64,000 nt of DNA, taken from the NCBI GenBank assembly GCA_000827265.1, contig KN834832.1:82169-146168 (forward strand), given 5' to 3'. This DNA comes from Collybiopsis luxurians FD-317 M1 (Eukaryota; Basidiomycota; Agaricomycetes; Agaricales; Omphalotaceae). Below, one piece after another: positions 37,801 through 51,460 of the stretch. The first letter of the stretch is position 1. Each line of letters starts with the position of its first letter. A program made the position numbers and the translations under genes. The notes under the pieces were generated by a model. That model did not search any database, was not told where the DNA came from, and worked only from the letters and a program-made list of their open reading frames with translations.

Positions 37801-40800
37801 CTTGCTGAGATCAATGTTATCCTATCCTCAAATTGAGGAAATCCCTTGATTTACAAAAAATCTCACAACGCACATGGTGAGCTTAATTACTTTACCGGCC
37901 TTGTTCCCAAAAACACGAGGGCTTTATTCTACCTGTATATTAGCAAGATGCATATCCACCGGAATGGTGAAGTAGACTGTGACCTCATATATGAATAGCT
38001 GGTTTCTCTATTCATGGGTGCAGCCTTGGGTGTAGCTGTTCATTCCATTTCATGCAGATGGAATGCATATGGATTCATTCTTACTTCTACTGCTCATCTG
38101 TTAAGTAGAACAACAAGAACAATGCTTAACACATAAATCAGCCATTGCACACAAGATGTTCCAATGGTGCTTCCTAATGATTCACTTTTGATCTCACACA
38201 ATTAAAGTTGTCTTTTGACCAGGAGCTAGGACAAATAGGAAAGACAGTTCAGAATGGCATTTTGTATACTTACATTAACAAAATATGATAAGTTCTGTTA
38301 ATCCAGCCCTGCTTAAACATTCATTACTGTGAAATCCTGATTTAGCCACATTTACCAGGTTTAACTGCAAATAGTGAGGCGCAGCTCAAAAGCCAAATAC
38401 TAGCCCCAGCCAGGGCTGACTAAAATCTTCAACCGAGCTCAAGCCCTGGCCTCAGCGAGGTTAGCAAGTGAATTGTGTAGAGCTGGTGCCACCAGAAGTT
38501 GACCACTTAACCTGGCATTAAACACATATCAGCATATTCGAAGGCCATCTAGAAGGCGAACGCAAGTCATAGGCCATAGAAATATTTGATATTTTATTGT
38601 TATTTTAACCAACTGTAAGTAATAAATAAACTCAATGTTGCAATACTCAAGCGTTAATGAAGTAAGAACCCTTCCCAGCTCACAGTCACCCAGCAGTGAT
38701 GGTGCAGTAATTTTTTTTTCTTTGCAGCAACTTTTCTTCATTTGACAGTGCTGTAAGGTTTTTTTCACTTACAATGAGGGTGCATTGACTCTTTCTCATT
38801 CTCAGTGATTTGCTTTTATCTTATTTGCCATGGTGGTTCCAATTTTTCTCTGCCATAATTATTACTGTGAATAGATTTGAAACAAACTCTTGATTTTGAG
38901 TGAAAAAATACTTGAAATTTGAAGTTTTCTTTGCCCAATATTATAATCAAAAAAAAAAGAAGACAATGAAAGCTGAATTTCACTAAAAGTATTTAATATA
39001 CCTTTTTAATTTCAACTAATGTCTCATCAGAATGCTGATAGTTAATATATGTCATGGGTTGGCTTCTGATCCTGTTTGCTGTAGAGCTTTGTTCTCAATT
39101 CTCAGCCGATTTGTTAAGTAGACCTCTTTCTATTCTGGAAAATAAGCAAAGTTGTGCAATGTGATGGTCAAGAATCAAGAAAAAAGCTAAATAGATGTAA
39201 ATATAGGGGAGTATCATGAGTCAAAATGCAGGTTACATTTGCAGCACAATCATTCACATGGTGTCAGGTATCGGTGTGTTTAATAAAAACTACTACCTGG
39301 GTTCAGTTAGGCAGGTGCATTAGAGGCAGTTTTGTAAAGACACAAGGCACTAACTAGGACTGTGAGTTCATTTGGCCTTCGAAGTATTTGATAGGTGTAA
39401 TTTGGTACTAGTAAGCTGTAGACTGATTGGTACTGGTGTTTGGTGATGGTAACTTGACTTGGCAGACTTTCTTTAATATAAAACTTTCAGAAACTGATAA
39501 ATGTGAGCCTGAAACAACTGACTGCCCTGGGACTAACTTGCTTAGATTATAATAAACTTGACAGTGTAAAACAGTAGCTCAAACTACTAACCTCTCAGTG
39601 GATCTAGCTAGCTTAAACAAAATAACTTGACTTGGACTTTGACTTTAGAACTTAAATCTAACTAACTTGCACAACTGGATTCACTGATACAGTTTGCACA
39701 AAGCTCTTAGAAAGTAAGTGTAAGGTAAAACTTTTATATTTGGTAGTAGGTAACAAGTAGGGAGGGAATGGATTCTTTTTTTAAGGCAAATCCTCTAGTA
39801 TTTATATTACAAAATTATATTACTTCCTACTATTTAGGCAATTTGACTCCACCTAAAATTTTTAAAAGCTTCATTAGCCTTTTATAGTATCCATTACTCA
39901 TTTTGAATCAAGCCAGCTCATTTAGAGTCATTCTGACTCATTTTAGTATGACCTGAGCTTTATGAGTAAGCAGGATAATCTTAAATTCTCCTACCTTATC
40001 TTATCAGAGTTCTCTAGAAATATTTCTACTAATTAATTAATTATTTATTTACTGGTAATTGAAACAGGAATGACTCCTGACAATAGTCTTGAAGCTTCAC
40101 TAAACTTTGAAATTATAGCATATGCCAGTCTTATTCAGTGACCTCACAGTGATCCATACTACTAGTACTAAACATTCACTCCTCACCTGCAGTGACCTTG
40201 CAGAGACCCGCAGTAACAGTGACTGCAGGGGTGATTGTTAATGTTCTATGCCCCATAAGGATCAGAAGAATAAATTTCTAATCAAAATGACAAAATGTTG
40301 AAGTATGAGCCAATGCCGGTTGTTTTGGTCTTGGCGCCTCATTTACTATACCCCACGCTACATCCTTAAAGTACTGCCCAAAATTCTTCCTATCTATTTG
40401 ATATTTACCTCTATATATACATGGTATGCAAAGCTGAATAGACAACAGTTTTACACCCATTTCCTTGATTCAATTTGCCTCTCTTACAAACTTATGATGA
40501 CTGACCACAGTTCCAATTGCTTCTTGGAACAAACAAAACAATTGACTGCACCAATGCAATCAGACATGTCCATGTAATCAGATAATGGCAAGTTGTTACA
40601 GATACAAACTGTGCTTTTTCCTTTCTTAGGTCATGATGATACAGAGAAGTTATTTATGCAACACCTGACAAAACAGTGATCAGATTACGAGCAGTTATAA
40701 CTCACTTACTGAGTGTAGATGAAGGTAGAGAGAAGAGAGTTAGCTGCTAGAACTGTGAGATGAAGTGAGTATTCAAGTAGTTAGAAACTTATGTGAATTG

Positions 40801-42220
40801 TCTGTAATATGAGTAGTGCTACAGTATTTATACTAGAGCTACTAAACCCTGTAACAACATACATTGTACCCTAAAACATGTACATGTAAAGATATCGGAG
40901 CATAATGAACCCTAGATCATAGTACAGCAAGTAAGCAGTACACTATGTGACATACATTAATAATACCAACCAATAGCATAAATGTAGCTATGAGATAATA
41001 ATTAATGAACAATCAAGTATGGATGTAAGTGAAACGATATACACATGTTGATCTCGATCAGTGTAAGTACTAAATATAACTAATATTGATCAAGTGATCA
41101 GTCATGATAGTCGTAAGCGCTAATATCATAATACTGTCAATGTACAGTTCTGGTTCCGAGCCCTAATTGACCAATAAAACATCAACAGACAGTTTGATAG
41201 ATCTGTGCATGCGTCAGATGAATTACCATAGAATTGTTCCAAGAAAACACTGGAGTTCCGAGTACTAAGGATCTTGTACTATTGACATCATGAAAAGATG
41301 GTGCAACTGGCTCTGAAATTGTATCTGATGCAATCTGATGCAAGTTTGATGTAGGATTCTGATCAATTAAGTTACTGCTATTCTCACATGATGACCAAAA
41401 CAGCTGTCGGGAAATTCAAATCTCCCGCTGGGAAGATCATCAAAGGCCATCACAAGAGACTCAACGACCGAGCGGGCAACAAGTGGACAAAAAGTCCCCT
41501 GTAGATGTAAACTTCAAAAAATAACCCAGGGACACTTACTGGCATCCTGCAACCTTTTGAGTCTTCATTCCGCAGGTAGCCTAGTTGCCTAGTACGTAAG
41601 GGTATGCTCAAGTCAATAATGGCCAACTGTAGTAATGGCAGTATTACAAGTTGATTACAAGGCTTTCCCTATTACCTAAAAGATGATCAAAAGATGTCGG
41701 TGACCCATCATGCCAAGCAGAGCACTAATGTCATGCCAGTTCCGAACCCAAATAAGTTATAAGGGAGATAAAGGGCTTCGGATTTCAGAACTTGTATGAG
41801 TGTCAATTTGATATAAGATGGGAAAACGGTTCCTGAATTAGTTGTCCCTGAGCTGGCGCATACAATAAAGGTGATTGTTTCACTATGTTATTGATATCTG
41901 TCATCATAAGGCTCTGTCCAAACTCCGATTGCTGACTCTGCCAGAGTCTATACCGTCCTACATATATCAAAAGTAGGAACAAAGTAGTATTTAAGATAAC
42001 TGCTCCCACAATTCATGAACTTTCAACCTTGACTCCTTCTGGAAGCACCACAAACTAAGAGGTGCATAGTATTTTGGCTCAATTTAACCTGTTATCAGAC
42101 TTCACGTCAGGTGATAGAGGGTTGGTAAACTGGTGGTTCTGTCTTGTTGCTCTGTTTGATCAGCGATGTTTCAGTTCTGTATTTCTATCAGGCAGACGAA
42201 CTTCATCCGCAAGTGTTCCA
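37801..42220. other. AT-rich gene-poor tract
   Basis: More than 4 kb without a convincing gene. Base composition is clearly more AT-rich than the surroundings, and long open frames are absent. Short segments here (about 38,222-38,290; 38,465-38,500; 40,530-40,590) recur in diverged form at 44,800-44,870 and 45,610-45,735, on the other side of the DUF6536 gene, suggesting old repeat insertions. Confidence 0.5.
40713..41163 (+). mobile_element. Candidate solo or truncated LTR with primer-binding site
   Basis: A segment starting TGTAGATGAAGG and ending CAATGTACA has TG...CA ends, a TATTTATA box near 40,826 and, four bases later, TGGTTCCGAGCCC (41,151-41,163), which has the form of a retroelement primer-binding site complementary to a tRNA 3' end. 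No gag or pol follows. The left boundary is uncertain. Confidence 0.3.
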
Positions 42221-44563
42221 ATGAACAATGAAAGTAATTCCTCATCCGAGGGACTGGATGTCACTTCTCTCAATGGCCAGGACACAAATGGACACTATGA
42301 AAATGGTACACCAGAGTCCGAGACAGCAATGCTTGATTTAGGGGGCAATTCCTCCCCGACGATGAGCAGGTCGTCACATAGCTTGGTCATGCACAGAATT
42401 CAATCAGTCCTACAGTGGTCAAAGAGATTAATCACAAGGTTCAAGTCCGTATTACCTACAGGTTGGCGATTTGGAGCATGGTTTGCATTGTTCCAGGCAG
42501 TGATTGTTCTCCTTATCAACATTGTTGTATTGTTCTGGAGTGCAGCAAGAACTGGCTGGGGCAGCAGCAGAGCAGTCTTCCAAGGAAGCTGTGACACAGT
42601 GGGCCAAATCTCTATCGGAATCCATCTTGCTATCAATATACTCAGCACATTATTACTTGGTTCCAGCAATTATATTATGCAGAGTCTCTGTGCGCCGACC
42701 AGAACAGAGATTAACATGGCACACAAGAGAGGATTTTGGCTTGATATTGGCTTTCAGAGCAGGCATAATCTGAAGCACACAAGCCGTCAAAAGCGGATAC
42801 TATGGATCTCTCTTGCTGCTTCCTCTATACCGTTGCATATTCTGTGTGTATCATTCTTATTTGTATTGTCAGTCAGCTTACTGGTGTAAACAGTTACAAC
42901 TCTTCTTTTTTTTTCCACTTTAAGTGCTAATGAGTATCAGGTCTACTATGCACAAGGCCCAGACATACTTCACACTCCACAACAAAGTAATAACTCGTAT
43001 GAGTGGATGTGTGGCCCCTCAGCTTGTTCGGATGTAATCATACCAGCTCAAATGGGCCAATGGGAGGTTCTTAATCCCTCGCAATGCCTTCAGGCCTATG
43101 CCAATGAGTTCATCTCCGACCGCAGTACTGTTATAGTAATCGGAGGAGACTATACAACAAATGCAACATTCATAGTGGCCAACACTGACAGTGGTGGCAT
43201 TGTTGTTGATGATGGGGTCGTTATTGAGTACATTGAAGGCAATGGTCCGGATCCATTCGCCTGGATATGCTCAGGTATGAATGACTACACGCTTTGTTCT
43301 TCAGAATGGGCACAAATTGACCCCTCTCGCTGGGAAATTATGGAGTTTGCTTTCGATGGAACCTCAACACCGTTAGTTCAAGTCAATTACTGTATTAGCC
43401 AACCTACAGTTGAAAAATGCCAGTTGGCATTTAATCTACCCTTTTTAGCCGTTGTCATTATTTTCAACATTGTAAAGGTGGCATGCATGGCTATCGCTGC
43501 AATCACAATAAAGGACAATGCTTTAGTAACCATTGGAGATGCTATTGCATCTTTCACCGATGATCCTGATGCATATACAAAAGAAATGTGTTTGGTGTCA
43601 CAGAGTTGTTTCCGCAGCCAGAACAAAAACCATCATTTTTCTCCTCTGTGCTTGCAGCATGAACCCCAAAAAATTAGGTTGTGGAGTGTGGCTAGTAGGC
43701 GACACTGGATAGTAACCATTTTCCTGTATGTATCCATTATCCAGTTGATGATTCACAGCAGCTCTAACCCTCTCTTCAGTTTCTTCATTGCAATTTCTGT
43801 TACTGTTGCTCTTTTGGGCTATGCTGTCCGGAGTCTACACTCGCTTGGCAATGGCAATGGCATTTCTGCCCTGTGGCAGCTGGGTTTGGGCAAACCCCAT
43901 CCTCAAACCATCATCAGTTGGCGGTTCATAACAGAGGGATATGGTGCTCTCGTCACTGCTGTGCTTATTTCAAACTCCCCACAGCTGATTCTTTCATTAA
44001 TCTACCTCATCTTCAACAATCTTTGGACGATTCTTTTCCTTTCACTGGAGTGGTCTTCATATGCTCATTCGCACAAACCCTTGCGTGTTTCCAGTCCCCG
44101 CGGCATGCAACAGTCAACCTACTTTCTCCACATTCCGTACCGCTTTGGTCTTCCCCTACTTGCCTATTCCGCTCTTTTACACTGGCTTGTATCCCAGAGT
44201 ATTTTCCTCATTGAAGTCCAGTACTGGGAAGATGGTCGCCTTGATCCTTCTGGTAGTAACATCAGCTGCGGGTATTCACCCCTAGGAATGATTCTAACGG
44301 TTATTGTTGGTGTCTCTCTTATCCTGGGTACACTCGCCATCAGTTGCTTTAAGCAACTCAAAAATAGCATGCCACTGGTAGGAAGCTGCAGTGCTGCCAT
44401 TTCTGCAGCCTGTCATCCTCCAGCAAATGGTGCGGACTCATTGAAACTGGTAAAGTGGGGAGTTGTTTCAGATACGGATGCTGATGGGAAGCAGAGTATT
44501 GGGCATATCAGCTTTTCGAGTAGTGAAGTCTTACCGCCAATCCCTGGACACTATTACTCTTGA
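42221..44563 (+). CDS. DUF6536-type multi-pass membrane protein
   Basis: Two exons (42,221-42,885 and 42,925-44,563) join in frame to about 767 residues. The start was chosen at MNNESNSSSEGLD because no ATG lies further 5' in frame. After a Ser/Asn-rich cytosolic N-terminus comes the diagnostic DUF6536 block: GWRFGAWFALFQAVIVLLIN, GSCDTVGQISIGIHLAINIL, STLLLGSSNYIMQSLCAPTR and MAHKRGFWLDIGF. A lumenal/extracellular stretch rich in Cys pairs (CGPSACSD, CSGMNDYTLCSS) follows, then several further membrane helices (PFLAVVIIFNIVKVACMAIA; LFSFFIAISVTVALLGYAV; LGMILTVIVGVSLILGTLAI). The family is widespread in filamentous fungi and uncharacterised. No defects are visible, and diverged repeat sequences flank it on both sides. 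Confidence 0.8.
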
Positions 44564-46168
44564 TCAATTTCATAAGCCTTATTCAACTGATTCTCCTATG
44601 AGTGCAGCATGTACACATAGATAAAGTTCAGTCTAAAGAGACACAGAACCAGCATGTGGAGATCCAACAAGTCTATTTCTTAATACCTTGAAGTTTCCGA
44701 GGAGAATTAATCTCATTCGTTGGACTCTTCTAAACTGGGGGCAGGAGAGAAAAGATAAACATATCAGCATACCGACAGAAATTCCTAATCCACTTTACAA
44801 ACAAAGTAATCGACAGCGCCAACGCAATCACACAACATGTCCATGTAATCGGATAATGGCGAGGGTGATTCCCATCAAGAGATCTGGGAAGCAACAGCAA
44901 CAGCGCAAAAAATAATTACTAGTAGCACATCCAGAATTGCTAACACTTATACCCAATCGTGAATCCAATTGTGAACCCATTTAACAATTCCGTTGTAATT
45001 AATCAAAAGCTTCAAAGGATCATGACATTTTAGGTATCCATGGCCCAACGACTCAAGGACACTCACCCTCCTGGCCGGTTAATACTGCGTTCAATTCACC
45101 CATGTTACCGCCGTCGTCCAAAAAAAGCACAACCTCCTGATACTACGCTATTGAGCATGACTACCAGTTCCCTATGAAAGAGGAATTACCCACCAATCTA
45201 ACCAAAATGGCTGCAGCATCCTTAACAGGCCAGTATTCAATTGAAACACCAGAATGCAGTACGAACTCATCCAGGGCATTTGGATACGGGATAATATACC
45301 GGTATGAAGATGGCAATTGACAATTGAGACCATGACCTGTTGGGTAGAGGGTGCTCAGATTTCCCCCAGTCGCACTGAGCAGTATCAGTAGGGCGAATAC
45401 TCAGAAAAGCTAAGAAACAAGCTCGGCTACTGTTCGGGTTTTCAAGATGAAGTTGCAGCGCCGCAGGCGGTAACAGGTAAAGCCATCAATCCGCTATCCG
45501 CCGCCAGAGGAGTTACTGCTATGGTACATTACAAAAATTGGCGCGGCCTGCTCTCGTGTAGGCCCAATCCTCATCAGAAGCGAGCTCGATCCCGATATGG
45601 ACATCAAATTGTCCTTGGACTGAGGGTCAGGACAAATAGGACAGACAATCCAGAAAGGCGTTTACGGTTTCACATATATACGTTGATCAGAAAAACGTAC
45701 GAGGTCGGCAAGTGAATCACAGAGAGCTAGTGGTCAACCTGCGTTAGTGATTTGCAGTCATAAGACACGTTCGGGCCGTGCTTATCCGGCGCTCGAGTGC
45801 AGTGGACACCTTGGGGCCGTGCTTATCCGGCGCTCGAGTTCACGTTCACTTGACGTTTGCCGTCATTCAAAACAAATGCTTCTTTGAACAAACAAAACGT
45901 TCTCCATCCATGAACCTCTCTTGAGCTGAGGCTGAATTATTGGCTGGGAATTCAATATCAACATCTTCAAGTATGAGCATGTGGACTTTCGCAGAATATC
46001 GGTTCCTCGCATATGGGAGATGCTTCGAGCGTGACTAAAATTCAGGCCATGTCTTCACAGGGTTGTACTGAGCGGTCTTCGATTTTCGGCTCGGTTGTTT
46101 CGCTCTCCGGAAATTGGTTCTCGACCTTGGTCTTGTTTTCATCTTGACGTTCACGGGTACAAAACAGT
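44564..46168. other. Intergenic with old repeats
   Basis: No gene is supported. It contains diverged copies of sequences from 38.2-40.6 kb and the short tandem repeat listed separately. The final 100-200 bp should hold the carboxylesterase promoter. Confidence 0.45.
45773..45838. repeat. Two-unit GC-rich tandem repeat
   Basis: GGGCCGTGCTTATCCGGCGC plus TCGAG occurs at 45,773-45,797 and again at 45,814-45,838 with no mismatch, period 41 bp, in otherwise AT-rich DNA. Confidence 0.8.
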
Positions 46169-48309
46169 ATGCACATACTCTCCAGTATCGCTATCTTGCT
46201 GTTAGCTGGTCGGATGGTCTATGGCCAGACGCATGTCTCAGTCTCATCCACTTCCGGTAAATTAGAAGGGATAGAGCAAGATGGAGGTACGAAATCGAAA
46301 TTCTCTTCTGCGTCCTCATAAATGAGCTGCTCTCTGGCTAGTAATGGTCTTCAAAGGAATCGTAAATGCCTCCATTTCTTTGCTGTACGGGGTCATGGAA
46401 TTTCATTTTTCAGAGATTTGCGCATCCTCCTACCGGTCAATCGCGTTGGACACCACCCATTCCATTCGTTAGCAATGAGCATCAGAATGCTACCAGCTTT
46501 GGGCCGGCGTGTTTTCAACAATTTGCGTTTGGTGATAGCCCTGCCCTGATGGAGTCGATCTTCAATGATCCACCGCAAGTCGAGAACGAGGATTGTTTGT
46601 TCATGTGCATATCGAAGCTATCAGTTATTAAGCGGGAATTAATGTTAATTCTGTGTAGAAATGTATGGGCACCATCGACTCCGTCCAAGACTAAGAGAGC
46701 AGTGGTGATCTGGATTTATGGTGGGTGAGTGTCGTATCTCAACCAAGGAATCTTCCTGTCAAGCTCGGTTCACAAGGGGAAATGTAGATCACTCGACTTT
46801 GGTACTGCATCTATCGCAATGTACGATGGTATGTCTTTGGCTCAAAACCAGGACATCATTGTCGTTTCGTTCAATTACCGCACAAACGTCTTCGGTTTTC
46901 CCGGTGCTCCAGATATACCGATCCAATTGAACAACCTCGGATTTTTTGATCAAGAGCTAGCCGTAGCATGGGTGCAAGAGAACATTGAACAGTTTGGTGG
47001 GGATAAGGGTAAGGTTACCATCATGGTATGTTGGTGTTTCTTCATATGGTTAGTATCTGAGCTGTCCTTGTACCAACAGGGTCAGTCTGCCGGAGGCTTC
47101 TCTGTATCCGGTCTCGTCGTTCGACATCCTGAAGACGATCCTCCGTTCAGAGCAGCAATCATGTTTTCGGGTGTTGTACCTGATAAAAATGCGACTCCAT
47201 CGTTCAACCCATTCAATGGATTTGCTCTGGCCTTTAACTGTACTCAAGCTCCAGGAGTGGAGAGGTTAAATTGTCTGAGGAACGTATCTGCAGAGGATAT
47301 CAGAGTGTTCACGAATGGACCACAGAGTGGATCGTTCCAGCCGTTGATAGATAAGTTAGTGCGAAGCGTTTTTTAAAAGTGACAGAACTCATTCTTTTCG
47401 TCTTAGTACAACGACTTTCGCTGATAATTTGGAACGCATACGCGCGGGAAACGTGGCTCGGGTGGCGCTACTCACCGGAAGCACGCAAAATGACGGGACA
47501 TTGTTTACCATTGGAGAGAATAATCTTACGAATTTTCTATCTACGTTCCAGAATCGTGTACCGGGTGGAGTTAGTCCCGATTTTGTCAGGAGCTTGTATC
47601 CTGACATGAATGATACGGATGTGATTGAGGACGCGTTCAGGGATGTCTTTTTCTTATGGTAAGTTACAGGTACGGTCACGAAATAAAGCAGAGTCCGATC
47701 AAGTGGTGTTTAGTCCCGCAAGTTTATGGACCGAAGCTTTTGTGCAATCAGGAATCTCAAGTGTGTTTCGATATGCCTACGGTGCGTCATCATCCTTTCC
47801 TTTTATTATCTGTTGTTCACATTGAAGCTAGGACCTGTCTTTCCCGACCGTCAGATCTTCCCCAATGCCGGTGCATGGCATTCGACTGAGCGTATGTATA
47901 AATAACCTATTCATATGATTAACCAGCTCAGCCCTGCATCACAGTTCCAGAACTCTTCGGAACTTTCAACGCATCCACAGCCACTCCCAATGAGGTAACT
48001 TTATCCAAAACTTTCCAAACTACAATCGCAAATTTCATCAAAAATCCAAATGAATCGCCTGCGCCTAACTGGCCCAAATATATTCCTGGGAATAGGTCGG
48101 ACACTCTAGCAAAGTTGGCGTATGATGGGAATGTAGAAACGGAAAATCTTGTGCATGTTGTAAGGAGTGACTCGTTGGTGAGTACCGATTCGGAGGAACT
48201 GGGTTATCTCGAGTTTATTCATTGATTTTGGTTTTTTTCTTAGGATGTCCCATGTCAGGAGCTGTGGAATAGTCTCTTGGATTTTGGAGATGGGGTGGCA
48301 GGTGCATAA
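46169..48309 (+). CDS. Secreted type-B carboxylesterase/lipase
   Basis: The multi-exon gene starts with a signal peptide (MHILSSIAILLLAGRMVYGQ). Spliced exons give the family landmarks in order: VMVFKGIRFAHPPTGQSRWT, EDCLFINVWAPS (46,606-46,658 intron within), VVIWIYGGSLDFGTAS (oxyanion-hole region), IVVSFNYRTNVFGFPG, GQSAGG with the nucleophilic Ser (GESAGG in most relatives), and NAGAWHSTEIPELFGTF carrying the likely catalytic His. The end is LWNSLLDFGDGVAGA then TAA. Introns follow GT-AG at each join and I found no frame break. The enzyme is an alpha/beta hydrolase that would cleave carboxylic esters outside the cell. Several N-glycosylation sequons are present (NAT, NCT, NVS, NDT). The substrate is unknown. 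Confidence 0.88.
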
Positions 48310-48924
48310 ATGTAAAACTGACTCCGTCGTCTTTACTCTGGGCTCTCTGGCCAGTATTCAGCTTCAGGCTTTAGCAGATTGAACAAGCATGTAATTTGAT
48401 TATTGCCTCTTATTGCTTGGAGTATCGTGAACGGATTATGTCCATCGAAGATCGAGGTAGGTCTAGCTCTTGGTGGGTTGTGGTCAAATCTCGCGGTCGA
48501 TTACTCTTGAACTGCCGCTAGCTGTTCGTCCTCTCTGGTGAGTAGCAAAGCCTCCCTTATCTCGTCACATTTTTTGAGGTTAAAATCTTATCCAACTCTG
48601 GCAACGTTGAGTAACTTACCGATATCGAGGGTCGAAGAGAGGAACTCTTGTCGCGTCCCATTCTGGCTCTGATCTCACACAAAATGTCGTGCATGACATC
48701 GGTCTTCGCTGAAATAGGGCAGTATGTCATCTTCAACGACAAGTTCGAGTCTATATACACAAGGATTTTTTCGATATTTTACAAGTGATACAAAGCAAGG
48801 CCAAGATCTGATTCACACTATTTCCACCAATGCATGCAGACGATCGCTGGACGAAACGATACTGAGGTAAGTATAAAAGTATTCTCGTGAACAGAATATC
48901 TCACCATTCCATTCGCAGCATTGT
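48310..48924. repeat. Duplicated spacer before lectin 2
   Basis: Counterpart of 34,374-35,162 (shared tracts near 48,490-48,620 and 48,800-48,920). No gene seen. Confidence 0.5.
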
Positions 48925-49299
48925 TTAACCGATCGTACCCCCAGTCTGAGAAGCCCAGACTGGATTACCACCCTTTGAATAAACGACGAGGTTGCCGTCG
49001 TCCTGGCAAACGAGAGCGTAGGGGTGGTTATCTCCATTAGTCTGCGTAGCCCACATGGCAACTCCATCGGGGGTATATCCGCAGCAGTTTCCATCCGTCT
49101 GCATCTTGACGAACGACCCGTTCTTGCCATCGACGGACCAGAGGGTCCTTCCGTCGCCGATGAGCTGAAGGTTGCCGGAGGTGGTGACAACAAAGGTGAC
49201 GCGTTTACTGTCGGAGATGAGGCCGTAGCCGCGACCGATGACACCGTTCTCAGGGAGGGTAGAGCCGTAAGGATAAACGTAGGACATTTTAGAGTGCAA
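48925..49299 (-). CDS. Bulb-type (mannose-specific type) lectin 2
   Basis: Paralogue of the lectin at 35,163-35,534: MSYVYPYGSTLPENGVIGRG, then VVTTSGNLQLIGDGRTLWSV, KMQTDGNCCGYTPDGVAMWA and LVCQDDGNLVVYSKGGNPVW. The third repeat keeps the QxDxNxVxY mannose-binding signature. It is one residue longer than lectin 1 and has no frame defect. Promoter-proximal DNA (about 49,300-49,380) is also conserved between the two, which suggests both copies kept their regulation. Most differences lie in loops and the N-terminal part. No signal peptide. Confidence 0.85.
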   Translation of the reverse strand: MHSKMSYVYPYGSTLPENGVIGRGYGLISDSKRVTFVVTTSGNLQLIGDGRTLWSVDGKNGSFVKMQTDGNCCGYTPDGVAMWATQTNGDNHPYALVCQDDGNLVVYSKGGNPVWASQTGGTIG

Positions 49300-51460
49300 G
49301 TGGGTGTAGTGGTTTGTTAGCTGGGGTGTTTGTGTGCTTGGGGAATACTGACGAGCTACAGTCGAACTTTTATAGACTCGGAATCCTCTTGTCGGATACG
49401 GATATGGATCGAGCGTTCTACAAGTTTGGCGCTGCGGGGTATTGGGGGAAATGATAAAGTCATCTATGTACGTACTTACCTACACCTTCTAGTGAGAATT
49501 ATCAAATGAACATCAGAAAAGTGGGACGAATGTCTAGCTAGCATTGGGGTCAACTACAGAGCCACGAGGGTGGAGCCGATTAATTTGGCTGGTAGAAATT
49601 GAGTTACTACTCTGCGAGAGCCACTGTATCTCAAAAGGTCGCAGACAGCTGTACATAAGATGGGCAATTCGGGTGAGTCGATCGCTCCGTATTGTACGCC
49701 ATCCTTGTTGTCCCACAAGCTTTCAAGATCGTAGTCGAATATAGTTTGTACTTTCTCATGTTGAGGGAGATAAGTGGGCAGATATAACCTGGCTTTTCGT
49801 CTCACGCAGTCACTTCAATGGCCTTTCTTCTGAAGCAAGAAAAGGTTACAAAACCTCGCCTAGCAAGCTACTGCCTACGGCAAATATCCATCACCAAAAC
49901 CACCCAAATTATGACCCACCTGTTTATCCCTAGATATACCCCCGAACAAGTGAGATATAGCAGTGATCATGCTTATATACCGGCCCGTCATGCTGCATAT
50001 AATTTGGACGGTTTTGGTGATGTCGGGCTACCAAAAAAGTTCCGTTTCCAAGACAGGTGTTTTTGGAACCGAACTTGAGCATTATCCAAAAAAAGGTATA
50101 CTTCTGTTAGTCGAACTTCCATTCATCACATTCGAAGTAATATGTTCAATTCACGTTTGGCCATCCAGAATGCATTGCGAAGCAGTCGAACTTCCATTCA
50201 TCATACTCAAAGTACTCTGCCCAGTTTACGTCTGACCGCCAGGGCATGTATCTGATCGACCATCTTCTATTAGACTACGACCCCGGTTATGAAATGAAAT
50301 TACCGTGACCGTGTAGTGCAATTCAGCCTAAGTTGAGCGCGGATTTCGCTGACCCTATGCCCACTTCAACGCCATTTCCAGGACCACGAACTCGGGGACC
50401 TGGTACCTAGGCATTCTATAAGTTCGCCGTTAACCATTGCATCATGTTGTCGTATTCAGTCCCTTCGTACAACTTGAATAACGACACAACATCTCGATCC
50501 AAACTCTTTTTCCTCGGTGATGTATGATCTTATACAAACCTTCTGATACTGTTCTTTCAGACGTGGATCGATTTTGATACAGGTGGCGTGTACTGGAAAA
50601 AGAACGCGAGGAAACGAATTAGATTTAAAGAGGGTCGACCTGAAGCGCTGTCTCGGATTCGGCGAGTTGGTCGCTTCCGATCGAGTATTCTTAAGTACAC
50701 CGTCACCTCTCAGTTCTCCGATTTAGTCAGAATCCTCATGGACAGCGTTCAAGTTTATCGAGCGCGAATTTTTGAAATCATAGTGGTCTGCGCGGAAGGT
50801 AGTTACCGATCCTTGGATTTACCAAGGCAATTACTACGACTGCGAAAAAAGAAAGAGAATCCCGTTTAAATCTTTGTTTATAATCAGCTAGGGCATCATG
50901 ATTCAGGTAAGTTCCGCATGAAAGACAGATGTCGTTCTTGACTGTTACATCGATGGTGGTGGACGTTTGCCTGCCACCCAGAAGGAAGATTGATTTCAAC
51001 CAAACCCAAACAAGTTCAATGCACTTTGTAGCAAGTTTCAAGTACGCAAGAATGACCGCGGCCACATCCAGTATGAATTGGCCACGGCTTTCTTCTGCCA
51101 ATAGTTCACCTCAGAGAGAAAGTTCGTGATTTTTTCGAACAGTCATACCTCCTGTATTATCGTCCCGTCTTACTATGCACGAGAGCTCAGGATTAAGAAT
51201 CCTTACAGGTTACTCTGACAGCTTGTTCCTGAAAACTATCCTTCCTGTAGTTGGTATTACTAGATAGCTTAAGGCTTGATCCAGATCCATCTGGACCGCG
51301 ATTTGACCACCAATTAACCTCACAGCAAGTCGGAGACATACGTAGTAGATTCTCGAAAGTGGCGCCATGTTGTGTACAAATTCAGAAACCGGTACGAAGG
51401 AGAACGTCAAGACATTGGCTACTCTTGATACCTGTGACTGATGATTTTTTACCATCGCAA
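49300..51460. repeat. Duplicated block downstream of lectin 2
   Basis: Collinear with 35,535-37,800. It retains two open stretches: + 50,588-50,869 (KKNARKRIRFKEGRPEALSR...) and - 50,778-51,101 (QFILDVAAVILAYLKLATKC..., with CLSCGTYLNH). Both are broken in the other copy, so I treat them as coding relics of unknown origin. Confidence 0.5.

Noticed and set aside
41388..41504. Short frame with a basic, ribosomal-protein-like look (KSPAGKIIKGHHKRLNDR)
   Set aside because: Only 38 codons, no family match I could make, no neighbouring exons in frame.
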